Assembly (NCBI GenBank): GCA_027485075.1
Contig: JAIXRT010000136.1
Span: forward strand, 1-7,929
Reading direction: 5' to 3'
DNA: 7,929 bases
Origin: Cytophagaceae bacterium
GTDB lineage: Bacteria > Bacteroidota > Bacteroidia > Cytophagales > Spirosomataceae
Positions 1-6,779 of this stretch are shown piece after piece; position 1 is the first letter of the stretch, and each line of letters begins with the position of its first letter. Position numbers and translations under genes: made by a program. Under the pieces are notes generated by a model, which worked only from the letters and a program-made list of their open reading frames with translations, ran no database searches and was not told where the DNA came from.

Positions 1-840
1 ACCATTCTGAACAAGAAATACCTCATTTTTGAGCTGTTTAATGGCAAAGATTATGTCGAAGATGCAGACCGTGGAAGCAATTTAGATGCCACAGATTTGG
101 CCTTACATCATTTTAAAAAGAGTAAAATTGTCATGTCACTTGAGGCATTTGATATGCATAAAACGGAAGACAATCAATTTGCACATCATGAGATCATGCG
201 TAGTAATGTAGAGCTAGACCAAGATGAGGACTCGCTACGCAGCTTGATTCGCAATATCAAAAATGGATTTCCGAAAGCAGCTGGGCCAAATTTCATGTAC
301 TACTTTCATCCCGTTGCGCACTCTTATAAGTTATTAAAATCATCAAACTGGGTAGCCGCACGCATTGATTCTGGTGCCAAGAAACGAAATAGAGACCTCT
401 ATGATATTGTGGATCAGCAAATTACCAACATGGGAATATTTGCGGAGACGAATCGAGTGAATTTAGAATCTCGCGAAGAAAAACTCATCAAAACACGCTT
501 AGAATGGCACAGAAAATTCACTACTTCATTGGCCATACTAGTCATGTTCTTAATTGGCGCACCGCTAGGAGCCATCATTAAACGAGGCGGATTTGGTATA
601 CCAGTCGTGGTGGCCGTGTCATTTTTTATCTTGATGTATATTATGAGCCAACAAGGAGATAAGATGGCTAAGGAAGGAAAATTAATCCTAGAGATAGGCG
701 CCTGGATTTCAAATACCATTCTTTGCTTGATTGGATTGTATTTTCTTCGGATTGCCGTTAATGATTCGCGCCTTTTCGAGGCAGATAATTATTTGGTCCT
801 TTGGGGTCGATTCAAGCAAAAATGGCAACGTGCGAATTGA
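1..840 (+). CDS. LptF/LptG-family permease, C-terminal part (5' end outside window)
   Basis: The reading frame is open from the first base to the TGA at 838-840, giving 279 residues, so the gene starts upstream; the TTG at 97 is only an internal codon. LptF and LptG are the inner-membrane subunits of the ABC machine (with LptB) that pulls lipopolysaccharide out of the membrane towards the outer membrane. Visible support: a beta-rich stretch at residues 5-60 (YLIFELFNGKDYVE, then IVMSLEAFDM) fits the end of the periplasmic jellyroll. A conserved E-W-H-R-K precedes three hydrophobic helices at about 173-193, 200-216 and 234-253, with the family-typical GAPLG and KRGG between the first two. A polar stretch of roughly 60-70 residues (about 80-145) lies between jellyroll and helices and looks longer than in E. 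coli LptF/G. I cannot tell LptF from LptG here. It is followed directly by the rpsO promoter. Confidence 0.88.
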   Translation, partial: TILNKKYLIFELFNGKDYVEDADRGSNLDATDLALHHFKKSKIVMSLEAFDMHKTEDNQFAHHEIMRSNVELDQDEDSLRSLIRNIKNGFPKAAGPNFMYYFHPVAHSYKLLKSSNWVAARIDSGAKKRNRDLYDIVDQQITNMGIFAETNRVNLESREEKLIKTRLEWHRKFTTSLAILVMFLIGAPLGAIIKRGGFGIPVVVAVSFFILMYIMSQQGDKMAKEGKLILEIGAWISNTILCLIGLYFLRIAVNDSRLFEADNYLVLWGRFKQKWQRAN

Positions 841-872
841 TTTGTATTTCTAATTAAATCAGCGTACTTTTG
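841..872 (+). promoter_or_regulatory. rpsO promoter, Bacteroidota type (TTTG-N20-TAnnTTTG)
   Basis: TTTG at 841-844 is followed after 20 bases by TACTTTTG at 865-872, an exact match to the Bacteroidota primary-sigma consensus (-33 TTTG or TTG, -7 TAnnTTTG). Transcription would begin near 877-880, leaving a leader of about 30 nt before the rpsO ATG. The -33 element begins on the base after the stop codon of the upstream permease gene. Of the candidate promoters in the window this is the only one with both elements at the usual spacing. Confidence 0.75.
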
Positions 873-908
873 TGGATTAATTTTTCAAACACTATAAACT
901 GGTAAAAG

Positions 909-1184
909 ATGTATTTGTCACCCGAAGTAAAACAAGAGATTTTCGAATCAAAAGGGAAAGCAAAGTCTAAGATCGATACTGGTTCTGCTGAGTCGCAAAT
1001 TGCGTTATTCACATTCAGAATCAATCACTTGACTGAGCACTTAAAGAAAAACAAAAAAGACCACAGCACACGCTTAGGACTTTTAAAATTAGTAGGTAAG
1101 CGTCGTCGTTTACTGGATTACTTAACTCGTACAGATATTTCACGTTACCGTGCGATTATCGCTGAGTTAGGAATTCGTAAGTAA
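909..1184 (+). CDS. rpsO: Small ribosomal subunit protein uS15
   Basis: The 91-residue product matches uS15 in length (usually 88-91 aa) and throughout its sequence. uS15 is a primary 16S rRNA binder that organises the central domain of the 30S subunit and contributes to an intersubunit bridge. The 16S-binding signature is clear: [20 protein letters not shown] at about 23-42, [20 protein letters not shown] at 50-69, then [12 protein letters not shown]. The ATG at 909 is chosen because it gives the normal family N-terminus and lies about 30 nt after the predicted transcription start. There is no Shine-Dalgarno run before it, only A-rich sequence (GGTAAAAG). It has its own promoter and terminator, so it can be a single-gene transcript, and it precedes pnp as in many bacteria. 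Confidence 0.98.
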   Translation: MYLSPEVKQEIFESKGKAKSKIDTGSAESQIALFTFRINHLTEHLKKNKKDHSTRLGLLKLVGKRRRLLDYLTRTDISRYRAIIAELGIRK

Positions 1185-1192
1185 TAAATTCT

Positions 1193-1230
1193 ACAGGGTT
1201 CCATGTCCATGGAGCCCTGTTTTATTTAAT
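1193..1230 (+). terminator. Intrinsic terminator of rpsO
   Basis: ACAGGGTTCCAT (1193-1204) pairs with ATGGAGCCCTGT (1209-1220) around a GTCC loop. This gives a 12-bp stem with a single G-U pair, followed at once by TTTTATTTAATTTA. It begins 8 nt after the rpsO stop. The form is that of a strong factor-independent terminator, and it should limit read-through from rpsO into pnp. Confidence 0.9.
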
Positions 1231-1264
1231 TTACCCCGTTTGAACTCATCAAACATTACACTTC

Positions 1265-1290
1265 TTCACGCGAGGTTGCGTGAAAATTTT
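1265..1290 (+). promoter_or_regulatory. Hairpin in the pnp leader
   Basis: TTCACGC (1265-1271) and GCGTGAA (1278-1284) form a perfect 7-bp stem, with a possible further G-U pair inside, around the loop GAGGTT. AAATTTT follows, and the pnp ATG lies 17 nt after the stem. In E. coli the pnp leader folds into a stem that RNase III cuts and PNPase then uses for autoregulation; whether this hairpin does the same is inference. A weak attenuator is the other reading. Confidence 0.45.
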
Positions 1291-1301
1291 ATCCGAAACG
1301 T

Positions 1302-3437
1302 ATGTCATTTAACATCATTACAAAGCATATTTCGATGCCAGATGGCAAGGAAGTCCAAATTGAAACTGGCAAATTAGCCAAGCAAGCGGATGGAGCTGTT
1401 GTCATCAAGTCAGGAAATATGATGTTGCTAGCCACTGTGGTAGCAAACAAAGAGGCCAAAGAAGGAGTTGATTTCCTTCCATTATCTGTTGACTATCAAG
1501 AGAAATTTGCGTCTAACGGACGTATTCCTGGATCTTTCTTAAAAAGAGAGGCCCGTTTATCCGATTATGAAATTCTTATCTCACGTCTTGTAGACCGCGC
1601 ATTGCGTCCTACATTCCCAGATGATTACCATGCGGATGTTCAAGTTTTGATCAATCTGATTTCAGCTGATGCTGAAGTTTTACCAGATGCTTTCGTAGGT
1701 TTAGCTGCTGCTGCTGCTTTGGCAGTATCTGATATCCCGTTCAACGGACCTATTTCTGAGGTACGTGTAGCGAAAATTAATGGGGAATATAAAGTTAACC
1801 CAAGTGTTAGCGAATTAGTAGGTGCTAGCCTTGAATTAATCGTTGCTGCAAATGCAAACGATATTTTGATGGTAGAAGGCGAAGGCGACGAGGTTTCTGA
1901 AACAGAAATGTTAGAGGCTTTGAAAGTAGCGCATGATGCAATCAAAATTCAATGTAACGCATTAAACGAGTTAACTGTCGCTTGCGGAAAAACAGAAAAA
2001 CGTACGTATTCACACGAATCACACAACGAAGAGTTGCGTGCTGAATTGTGGAAAAACTACTACGAGAAATATTTAGCCGTAGCTAAATTAGCTAATCCTA
2101 AGAAAGACGAGCGTAAAGCTGGCTTCAAAGCAATCGTTGACGAATATATCGCCAGCTTGCCAGAAGATCATTTGGTTAATCTTTCTTTAGCAAAAACATA
2201 TTTACACGATATCGAGAAAGAAGCTGCTCGCCAATTAGTATTGCAAGAGCGCTACCGTTTAGATGGTCGTAAACTAAACGAGATCCGTCAAATTACGTGT
2301 GAGGTAGATTATTTACCAACACCACACGGTTCTTCCGTGTTTACACGTGGAGAAACACAATCTTTGACAACTGTTACGTTGGGAACGAAGATGGATGAGC
2401 AAATCATCGATCAACCGATGACACAGGGATACAATAAATTCATGTTACACTATAACTTCCCAGGTTTCTCAACAGGAGAAGTTAAGCCAAACCGTGGTGT
2501 AGGACGTCGTGAAGTAGGTCATGGTAACTTGGCCATGCGTGCGATTCGTAAGGTTCTTCCTAAAATGGAAGATTTCCCTTATACGTTACGTGTCGTTTCT
2601 GACATCTTAGAATCTAATGGTTCTTCATCTATGGCTACCGTTTGCGCGGGTACATTAGCCTTGATGGATGCGGGTGTAAAAATCAAAGCGCCTGTTTCAG
2701 GTATCGCTATGGGTTTAATCTCCGATGCAAAAACAGGTAAGTATGCTGTTCTTTCTGATATTTTAGGAGATGAAGATCACTTAGGTGATATGGACTTCAA
2801 AGTAACTGGTACGGAAAATGGTATTACTGCTTGCCAAATGGACATTAAAGTTCAAGGTTTGTCATACGAAGTTCTAGCTGAAGCGTTATCGCAAGCAAAA
2901 GAAGGTCGTTTGCATATCTTGAATGAAATGAAAAAGGCAATGCCGGCTGTTCGTGAAGAATTCAAGCCGCAAACTCCACGTGCTACTGTTATCAAGATCC
3001 AAAAAGATCAAATCGGTTCAGTAATTGGGCCAGGTGGTAAAGTCGTTCAAGATATCCAAAAACAATCAGGTGCAACAGTAACCATCGAAGAAAAAGAAGA
3101 TGGTGGCTATGTAAGCATTTTCTCTTCCAATGGAGAGGCGATGGCTCACGCAGTTCGCATGGTGAAAGGAATTGTTACACTTCCTGAAGTAGGCGAGATC
3201 TACGAAGGTAAGGTTAAAAACATCCAAGCATTTGGTGCTTTCGTTGAATTCTTACCTGGAAAAGATGGTTTATTGCATATCTCTGAAATTTCATGGGATC
3301 GCATCGAAACAATGGACGGTGTCTTCAAAGAAGGCGATAAAGTTCAGGTTAAATTAGTAGAAGTAGATAAGAAAACCGGTAAATACCGTCTTTCTGCCAA
3401 AGCTCTTTTACCAAAGCCAGAAGCAAAAGCTGAATAA
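1302..3437 (+). CDS. pnp: Polyribonucleotide nucleotidyltransferase (PNPase)
   Basis: PNPase degrades RNA 3' to 5' with phosphate, releasing nucleoside diphosphates, and can run in reverse to add tails; it works as a cytoplasmic homotrimer. At 711 residues it equals the E. coli enzyme in length. Domains in order: first RNase PH fold (about 12-145), helical domain (about 150-235), second, catalytic RNase PH fold (about 320-545), KH (about 558-618) and S1 (about 628-698). Visible active-site features are the phosphate-binding SNGSSSMA (438-445), and [13 protein letters not shown] (489-501), where D492, D498 and K500 align with E. coli D486, D492 and K494. The KH loop is GPGG at 576-579. The S1 start reads [20 protein letters not shown]. 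The tail after S1 is short. The ATG at 1302 gives a normal N-terminus. No good promoter is visible in the 70 nt after the rpsO terminator, so expression may rely on read-through or a non-consensus promoter. Confidence 0.98.
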   Translation: MSFNIITKHISMPDGKEVQIETGKLAKQADGAVVIKSGNMMLLATVVANKEAKEGVDFLPLSVDYQEKFASNGRIPGSFLKREARLSDYEILISRLVDRALRPTFPDDYHADVQVLINLISADAEVLPDAFVGLAAAAALAVSDIPFNGPISEVRVAKINGEYKVNPSVSELVGASLELIVAANANDILMVEGEGDEVSETEMLEALKVAHDAIKIQCNALNELTVACGKTEKRTYSHESHNEELRAELWKNYYEKYLAVAKLANPKKDERKAGFKAIVDEYIASLPEDHLVNLSLAKTYLHDIEKEAARQLVLQERYRLDGRKLNEIRQITCEVDYLPTPHGSSVFTRGETQSLTTVTLGTKMDEQIIDQPMTQGYNKFMLHYNFPGFSTGEVKPNRGVGRREVGHGNLAMRAIRKVLPKMEDFPYTLRVVSDILESNGSSSMATVCAGTLALMDAGVKIKAPVSGIAMGLISDAKTGKYAVLSDILGDEDHLGDMDFKVTGTENGITACQMDIKVQGLSYEVLAEALSQAKEGRLHILNEMKKAMPAVREEFKPQTPRATVIKIQKDQIGSVIGPGGKVVQDIQKQSGATVTIEEKEDGGYVSIFSSNGEAMAHAVRMVKGIVTLPEVGEIYEGKVKNIQAFGAFVEFLPGKDGLLHISEISWDRIETMDGVFKEGDKVQVKLVEVDKKTGKYRLSAKALLPKPEAKAE

Positions 3438-3444
3438 ATTATTC

Positions 3445-3475
3445 ATGGGCAAAAGATTCGAAACCTTTTGCCCAT
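3445..3475 (+). promoter_or_regulatory. Perfect 11-bp hairpin between pnp and rpoD
   Basis: ATGGGCAAAAG (3445-3455) and CTTTTGCCCAT (3465-3475) are exact reverse complements around a 9-nt loop (ATTCGAAAC). It starts 7 nt after the pnp stop and ends 20 nt before the rpoD ATG. No T-run follows (TCAATCTGTTG), so it is not a standard intrinsic terminator. It could protect the 3' end of pnp mRNA, be an RNase III site, or allow partial termination. Confidence 0.6.
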
Positions 3476-3495
3476 TCAATCTGTTGTAAGATCCT

Positions 3496-4359
3496 ATGAG
3501 ACAGCTAAAAATTAGCAAACAAATTACCAACAGGGAAAGTCAATCACTTGACAAATACCTGCAGGAAATCGGTAAGGTGGATTTATTGACACCGGATGAA
3601 GAGGTAATACTCGCACAAAAGATCCGTGAGGGAGACCAATTATCATTAGAACGTTTGACGAAAGCCAATTTACGTTTCGTGGTATCGGTAGCTAAACAAT
3701 ATCAAAATCAAGGTTTAAGCCTTGGTGACTTAATTAATGAAGGAAATTTAGGTTTGATCAAAGCAGCTCAACGTTTTGATGAAACTCGTGGATTTAAATT
3801 TATCTCTTACGCCGTATGGTGGATTCGTCAATCCATCTTACAAGCTTTGGCAGAACAATCTCGTATCGTTCGTTTGCCATTAAACCGCGTAGGTTCCCTA
3901 AATAAAATCTCGAAAACGTTTTCAGAACTTGAGCAAAAATTTGAACGTGAGCCATCTCCAGAAGAATTAGCCGAAGTATTGGAAATTTCTACGGGAGAGG
4001 TTGTGGACACGCTTAAAATTTCTGGTCGACATGTATCCATGGATGCACCTTTTGTTCAAGGGGAAGAAAATTCACTTTTAGACGTTTTGGAAAATGATTC
4101 GGAGGATAAGCCAGATTCTGGTTTGATCAACGATTCTTTACGCCGTGAAGTTCAACGCGCATTGTCTACGTTAACCCAACGTGAAGCTGATGTCGTTACT
4201 TTATATTTTGGCTTAAATGGTGAGCACGCGATGACCCTAGAGGAAATCGGTGAAAAATTCAACCTAACACGCGAACGCGTAAGACAAATTAAAGAGAAAG
4301 CCATTCGCCGCCTCCGTCATACGTCACGTAGCAAAGCCCTTAAAACTTATCTTGGATAA
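3496..4359 (+). CDS. rpoD: RNA polymerase primary sigma factor (RpoD/SigA, short Bacteroidota form)
   Basis: This is the housekeeping sigma-70 subunit that directs RNA polymerase to promoters such as those marked here. It has 287 residues and lacks region 1.1 and the long non-conserved insert of E. coli RpoD, as is usual in Bacteroidota. Region 1.2 is at about 15-50 ([20 protein letters not shown]). Region 2 at 53-121 includes the core-binding [18 protein letters not shown] (78-95) and the promoter-opening [16 protein letters not shown] (99-114). Region 3 spans about 122-205, with the finger-like [20 protein letters not shown] (181-200). Region 4 spans about 217-283, with helix-turn-helix [20 protein letters not shown] (247-266). 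The ATG at 3496 gives the phylum-typical N-terminus ([20 protein letters not shown]). It is co-directional with pnp, 58 nt downstream, with only a hairpin between them, so co-transcription is possible. It ends in a strong terminator. Confidence 0.97.
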   Translation: MRQLKISKQITNRESQSLDKYLQEIGKVDLLTPDEEVILAQKIREGDQLSLERLTKANLRFVVSVAKQYQNQGLSLGDLINEGNLGLIKAAQRFDETRGFKFISYAVWWIRQSILQALAEQSRIVRLPLNRVGSLNKISKTFSELEQKFEREPSPEELAEVLEISTGEVVDTLKISGRHVSMDAPFVQGEENSLLDVLENDSEDKPDSGLINDSLRREVQRALSTLTQREADVVTLYFGLNGEHAMTLEEIGEKFNLTRERVRQIKEKAIRRLRHTSRSKALKTYLG

Positions 4360-4364
4360 ATTTT

Positions 4365-4390
4365 AAAAGCCTCTTATGAGGCTTTTTTTT
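4365..4390 (+). terminator. Intrinsic terminator of rpoD, abutting the menD start
   Basis: AAAAGCCTC (4365-4373) pairs perfectly with GAGGCTTTT (4378-4386) around TTAT, and the T-run extends to 4390 (eight Ts from 4383). It starts 5 nt after the rpoD stop. Its T-tract ends 3 nt before the likely menD ATG at 4394. The upstream in-frame ATG at 4376 lies within the loop and right arm. Confidence 0.92.
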
Positions 4391-4393
4391 GCG

Positions 4394-6010
4394 ATGGCAT
4401 ACCCTGAAGGACTTGTGGATTTGATTGAAAACTTACACCAACAAGGTGTAAATGAGGCAGTTATATGCCCAGGCTCACGGAATGCACCTATCATGCTCGC
4501 CTTAGTTCGCCACGGTGGATTTAAATGCTATTCTATTGCTGATGAACGTTCTGCTGGTTTCTTTGGTCTCGGTCGGGCATTAAAAACAAAAAGACCAGTC
4601 ATTATATGCTGCACCTCAGGTTCAGCCGGATTAAATTTTGCTCCCGCTGTCGTTGAGGCATTCTTCCAAGAAATTCCGCTCATTGTATTGACCGCAGACC
4701 GCCCAGCCGAATGGATTGGCCAATGGGATGGACAAACGATCTATCAAGAAAATCTATTTGGAAAGCATGTCAAACATGCCGAAAGCTTCAAGCCCTTTCA
4801 ACCAAATCAACTCGTGGAAAAATCCATGGCATTTCCACAAGGGCCCGTTCACATGAATGTACCCATCGCTGAGCCGTTTTATCCAACCAGCGGAGAAGCT
4901 TTACCTCAAATTCGGGAATCTCAGGCAGTTGAAACCCATAAAACGCCTGAATTCGATACCGATTTTAACGTTAAACCAGGTGCTTCACTACTTATTACAG
5001 TTGGCCAACGACAATTCAATCAGGCTGAGAATGATTTATTTGCCCAATTAGCACAAAAAGGAATACCCGTTATCGGGGATGCAACGGCTAATCTGCCGGT
5101 AGAATGTCAGCTGCATCATGATTTAATTTGGGCGAATGAGGCGAATTTACCTTCATTCCAACCGGAGTTTCATATTCATTTTGGTAAATCATTTGTTAGC
5201 AAACGGATTAAACAATTTCTGAGAACCTATAAGCCAACAGCCTCGTGGTTGGTGCACCCTAATCCCATCGGAAAACCAGATCCATTCCAATGTCTCACAC
5301 GGGTGGTTCAAGCAGAAACGATCTCGGTATTGGAGTCCTTGTGCCAACAAACCCTAAGGGGGGTATCGGCTATAAATAGTGCAAAAAATAGGGTAGAGGC
5401 CATACAGGAGGCATATTTCAAAAAAGAGAGCTGGTCCGAATTAGCAATTTATAACCGATTGATTGGCGCCATTGACTCACCAAATTCGGAGGTTCATGTC
5501 GCAAATTCATTGGCCATTCGCTACATCAATTGGACGGCAAATACGTTTACAAAATCCGAAGTGTTTTCAAACAGAGGGACCAGTGGAATCGATGGATGTT
5601 TGAGTACAGCCATAGGTGCGAGCCAACAAACCAATAAATTGGTCTTTTCTTTGATAGGCGATGTGGCATTTCAATATGACCGCAATGCGCTTTGGAATTC
5701 GTATGTAGGTGCTAATGTGCGAATGATCATCTTCAATAATTCTGGAGGAGGTATTTTTGGCATATTAGATGGTGCCAAGGACCTACCTGAATTGAATGAA
5801 TTCATGGTGACTAAACAAACATTTCGTGCGAAAAACACAGCTTTAGATGCCGGAATTGACTATTTCGAAGCGAATGATTGGAATGAATTAAACCTACACA
5901 TACAGCACTTTTTAGCGCCAAGTGATCGAGCTAAAATCTTAGAAATTTTCACAGATTCATCTGTAAATTCTCAGGAGTTACAAGCTTATATGAACTTATT
6001 CAAGCAGTGA
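4394..6010 (+). CDS. menD: 2-succinyl-5-enolpyruvyl-6-hydroxy-3-cyclohexene-1-carboxylate synthase (MenD)
   Basis: MenD is a thiamine-diphosphate (ThDP) and Mg-dependent enzyme that joins isochorismate and 2-oxoglutarate, releasing CO2, in menaquinone synthesis. I start it at ATG 4394 (538 aa, MAYPEGLVDLIENL). The in-frame ATG at 4376 lies in the rpoD terminator and would add only MRLFFA. Numbered from 4394, the ThDP-activating Glu is E51 in DERSAGF. Substrate-pocket motifs are CPGSRNAP (25-32), LTADRP (99-104), KR (270-271, matching E. coli K292/R293) and NSLAIR (371-376, matching S391/R395). The hallmark SNRGTSGIDG is at 392-401. The ThDP/Mg motif runs from GDVAFQYD (422-429) to NNSGGGIF (448-455). 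All key residues are present and the length is normal. The other men genes are not in the window. The 3' end overlaps the convergent TPR gene by 15 bp. No clear promoter is visible. Confidence 0.95.
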   Translation: MAYPEGLVDLIENLHQQGVNEAVICPGSRNAPIMLALVRHGGFKCYSIADERSAGFFGLGRALKTKRPVIICCTSGSAGLNFAPAVVEAFFQEIPLIVLTADRPAEWIGQWDGQTIYQENLFGKHVKHAESFKPFQPNQLVEKSMAFPQGPVHMNVPIAEPFYPTSGEALPQIRESQAVETHKTPEFDTDFNVKPGASLLITVGQRQFNQAENDLFAQLAQKGIPVIGDATANLPVECQLHHDLIWANEANLPSFQPEFHIHFGKSFVSKRIKQFLRTYKPTASWLVHPNPIGKPDPFQCLTRVVQAETISVLESLCQQTLRGVSAINSAKNRVEAIQEAYFKKESWSELAIYNRLIGAIDSPNSEVHVANSLAIRYINWTANTFTKSEVFSNRGTSGIDGCLSTAIGASQQTNKLVFSLIGDVAFQYDRNALWNSYVGANVRMIIFNNSGGGIFGILDGAKDLPELNEFMVTKQTFRAKNTALDAGIDYFEANDWNELNLHIQHFLAPSDRAKILEIFTDSSVNSQELQAYMNLFKQ

Positions 6011-6733
6011 TTTTTTCTGAATTCGCTCCCAATTTTTAACATATAATGGGTTTTTAGGATCAACAGCTAACGCTTTTTGAACATATTGCTTGGCCAATTC
6101 CCAATGCATCCGCTGAATCTCCACGTAACCTAAATTATTATAAATCAGGTCTTGGTATTTCCCTTGACGCAACGCGCGTTTGAACATCTTTTCCGCCAAA
6201 TCTAATTGATTTAACTCCTGAAAAACCACTCCTTGATTGATCATCGTTTCCACCGAAAGCGAATCTATAGCGAGGGCACGATCATAGGAAACCATCGACT
6301 CATTCCACATTTCCTTTTGCATTTGAATATTGCCATGGAGTGTCCAATTTGCCGCAGAATCAGGGAAATTCTTCACTAGTTTGGCTGATTCAGTTAAGGC
6401 TAAATCGTATTTCTCAAGGGTTTGTAGCGTTTCGGCCAGTTTGAACAGGGCAGGAGCAAATTTGGAATCTTGGGCGTACGCTTTAGTGAAATCAGCTAAG
6501 GCCTCCTCATTTTTTTCTAGCTGCTGGTAGACTAAACCCCGATTATAATATGCATCAGGAAACACTTCTTGTTTCTCAATGGACTCATTATACCATTTAA
6601 TGGATTCGAAATATTCCTTCTCTTTAAATTTGGCATTACCGCGCAGAAAAAAATCAGATGCTTCTTTTTTAGAGGTATCTGATTGACAAGACACAGTTAA
6701 AATCGCAAACATGCATAAAACGAGGTACCTCAT
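5996..6733 (-). CDS. TPR-repeat lipoprotein
   Basis: The 245-residue product begins with a short signal peptide (MRYLVLCMFAILTVSC) whose lipobox-like TVSC points to lipidation at C16, hence an envelope lipoprotein. The rest is an almost perfectly regular array of six 34-residue tetratricopeptide repeats, at about 25-58, 59-92, 93-126, 127-160, 161-194 and 195-228. Typical packing residues include YYNRGLVYQQLEKNEEALAD in repeat 2 and NNLGYVEIQRMHWELAKQYV in repeat 6. TPR arrays bind partner proteins; the partner is unknown and no enzymatic domain is present. The start at 6733 is set by the signal peptide and by an exact -7 element (TAAATTTG, 6762-6769) on this strand. It converges on menD with a 15-bp overlap of coding ends and diverges from the cyclophilin gene. 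No terminator is evident at the shared end. Confidence 0.88.
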   Translation of the reverse strand: MRYLVLCMFAILTVSCQSDTSKKEASDFFLRGNAKFKEKEYFESIKWYNESIEKQEVFPDAYYNRGLVYQQLEKNEEALADFTKAYAQDSKFAPALFKLAETLQTLEKYDLALTESAKLVKNFPDSAANWTLHGNIQMQKEMWNESMVSYDRALAIDSLSVETMINQGVVFQELNQLDLAEKMFKRALRQGKYQDLIYNNLGYVEIQRMHWELAKQYVQKALAVDPKNPLYVKNWERIQKKSLLE

Positions 6734-6748
6734 AATGGATATAATTTT

Positions 6749-6756
6749 TATCTTTG
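6749..6756 (+). promoter_or_regulatory. -7 promoter element for the cyclophilin gene
   Basis: TATCTTTG matches TAnnTTTG exactly, 23 nt before the ATG at 6780, so transcription would begin near 6761-6763 with a leader of roughly 17-20 nt. No TTG is present at the expected -33 position (about 6722-6732, inside the start of the TPR gene), so only the -7 element supports it. Confidence 0.55.
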
Positions 6757-6761
6757 TGCCT

Positions 6762-6769
6762 CAAATTTA
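6762..6769 (-). promoter_or_regulatory. -7 promoter element for the TPR lipoprotein gene
   Basis: The minus strand reads TAAATTTG, an exact TAnnTTTG match, 28 nt before the ATG at 6733, with a predicted start near 6755-6757. No TTG is found at the matching -33 position, which falls inside the cyclophilin coding start. Only 5 bp separate it from the opposed -7 element of the other strand. It overlaps a 10-bp palindrome, TTTAATTAAA (6766-6775). Confidence 0.5.
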
Positions 6770-6779
6770 ATTAAATAAG

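Noticed and set aside
97..99. TTG as the start of a 247-aa protein
   Set aside because: The same frame is open back to base 1 and encodes jellyroll-like sequence upstream of this codon, so the gene enters from outside the window.
1239..1264. Possible pnp promoter (TTTG at 1239-1242, TACACTTC at 1257-1264)
   Set aside because: The -7 match is only 4 of 6 defined positions and the spacer is 14 bases, too short for the known consensus.
1701..1725. Run of GCT repeats in pnp
   Set aside because: It encodes the alanine-rich helix AAAAA of the first RNase PH domain and is ordinary coding sequence, not a variable repeat.
1640..1945. Minus-strand open frame of 101 codons in pnp
   Set aside because: It mirrors the conserved pnp coding sequence, has low-complexity Ser/Ala-rich content and no promoter or family resemblance.
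3749..3756. Exact TAGGTTTG promoter element inside rpoD
   Set aside because: The nearest TTG (3722-3724) is 24 bases away, outside the usual spacing, and it sits in the conserved region 2 coding sequence; single -7 matches are expected by chance in a window of this size.
4376..4378. ATG as the menD start
   Set aside because: It lies in the loop and right arm of the rpoD terminator and adds six residues (MRLFFA) made by the T-run; the ATG at 4394 gives the family-like N-terminus.
6330..6530. Plus-strand open frame of 66 codons opposite the TPR gene
   Set aside because: It is antisense to regular TPR repeats and shows no independent start signal or recognisable protein features.
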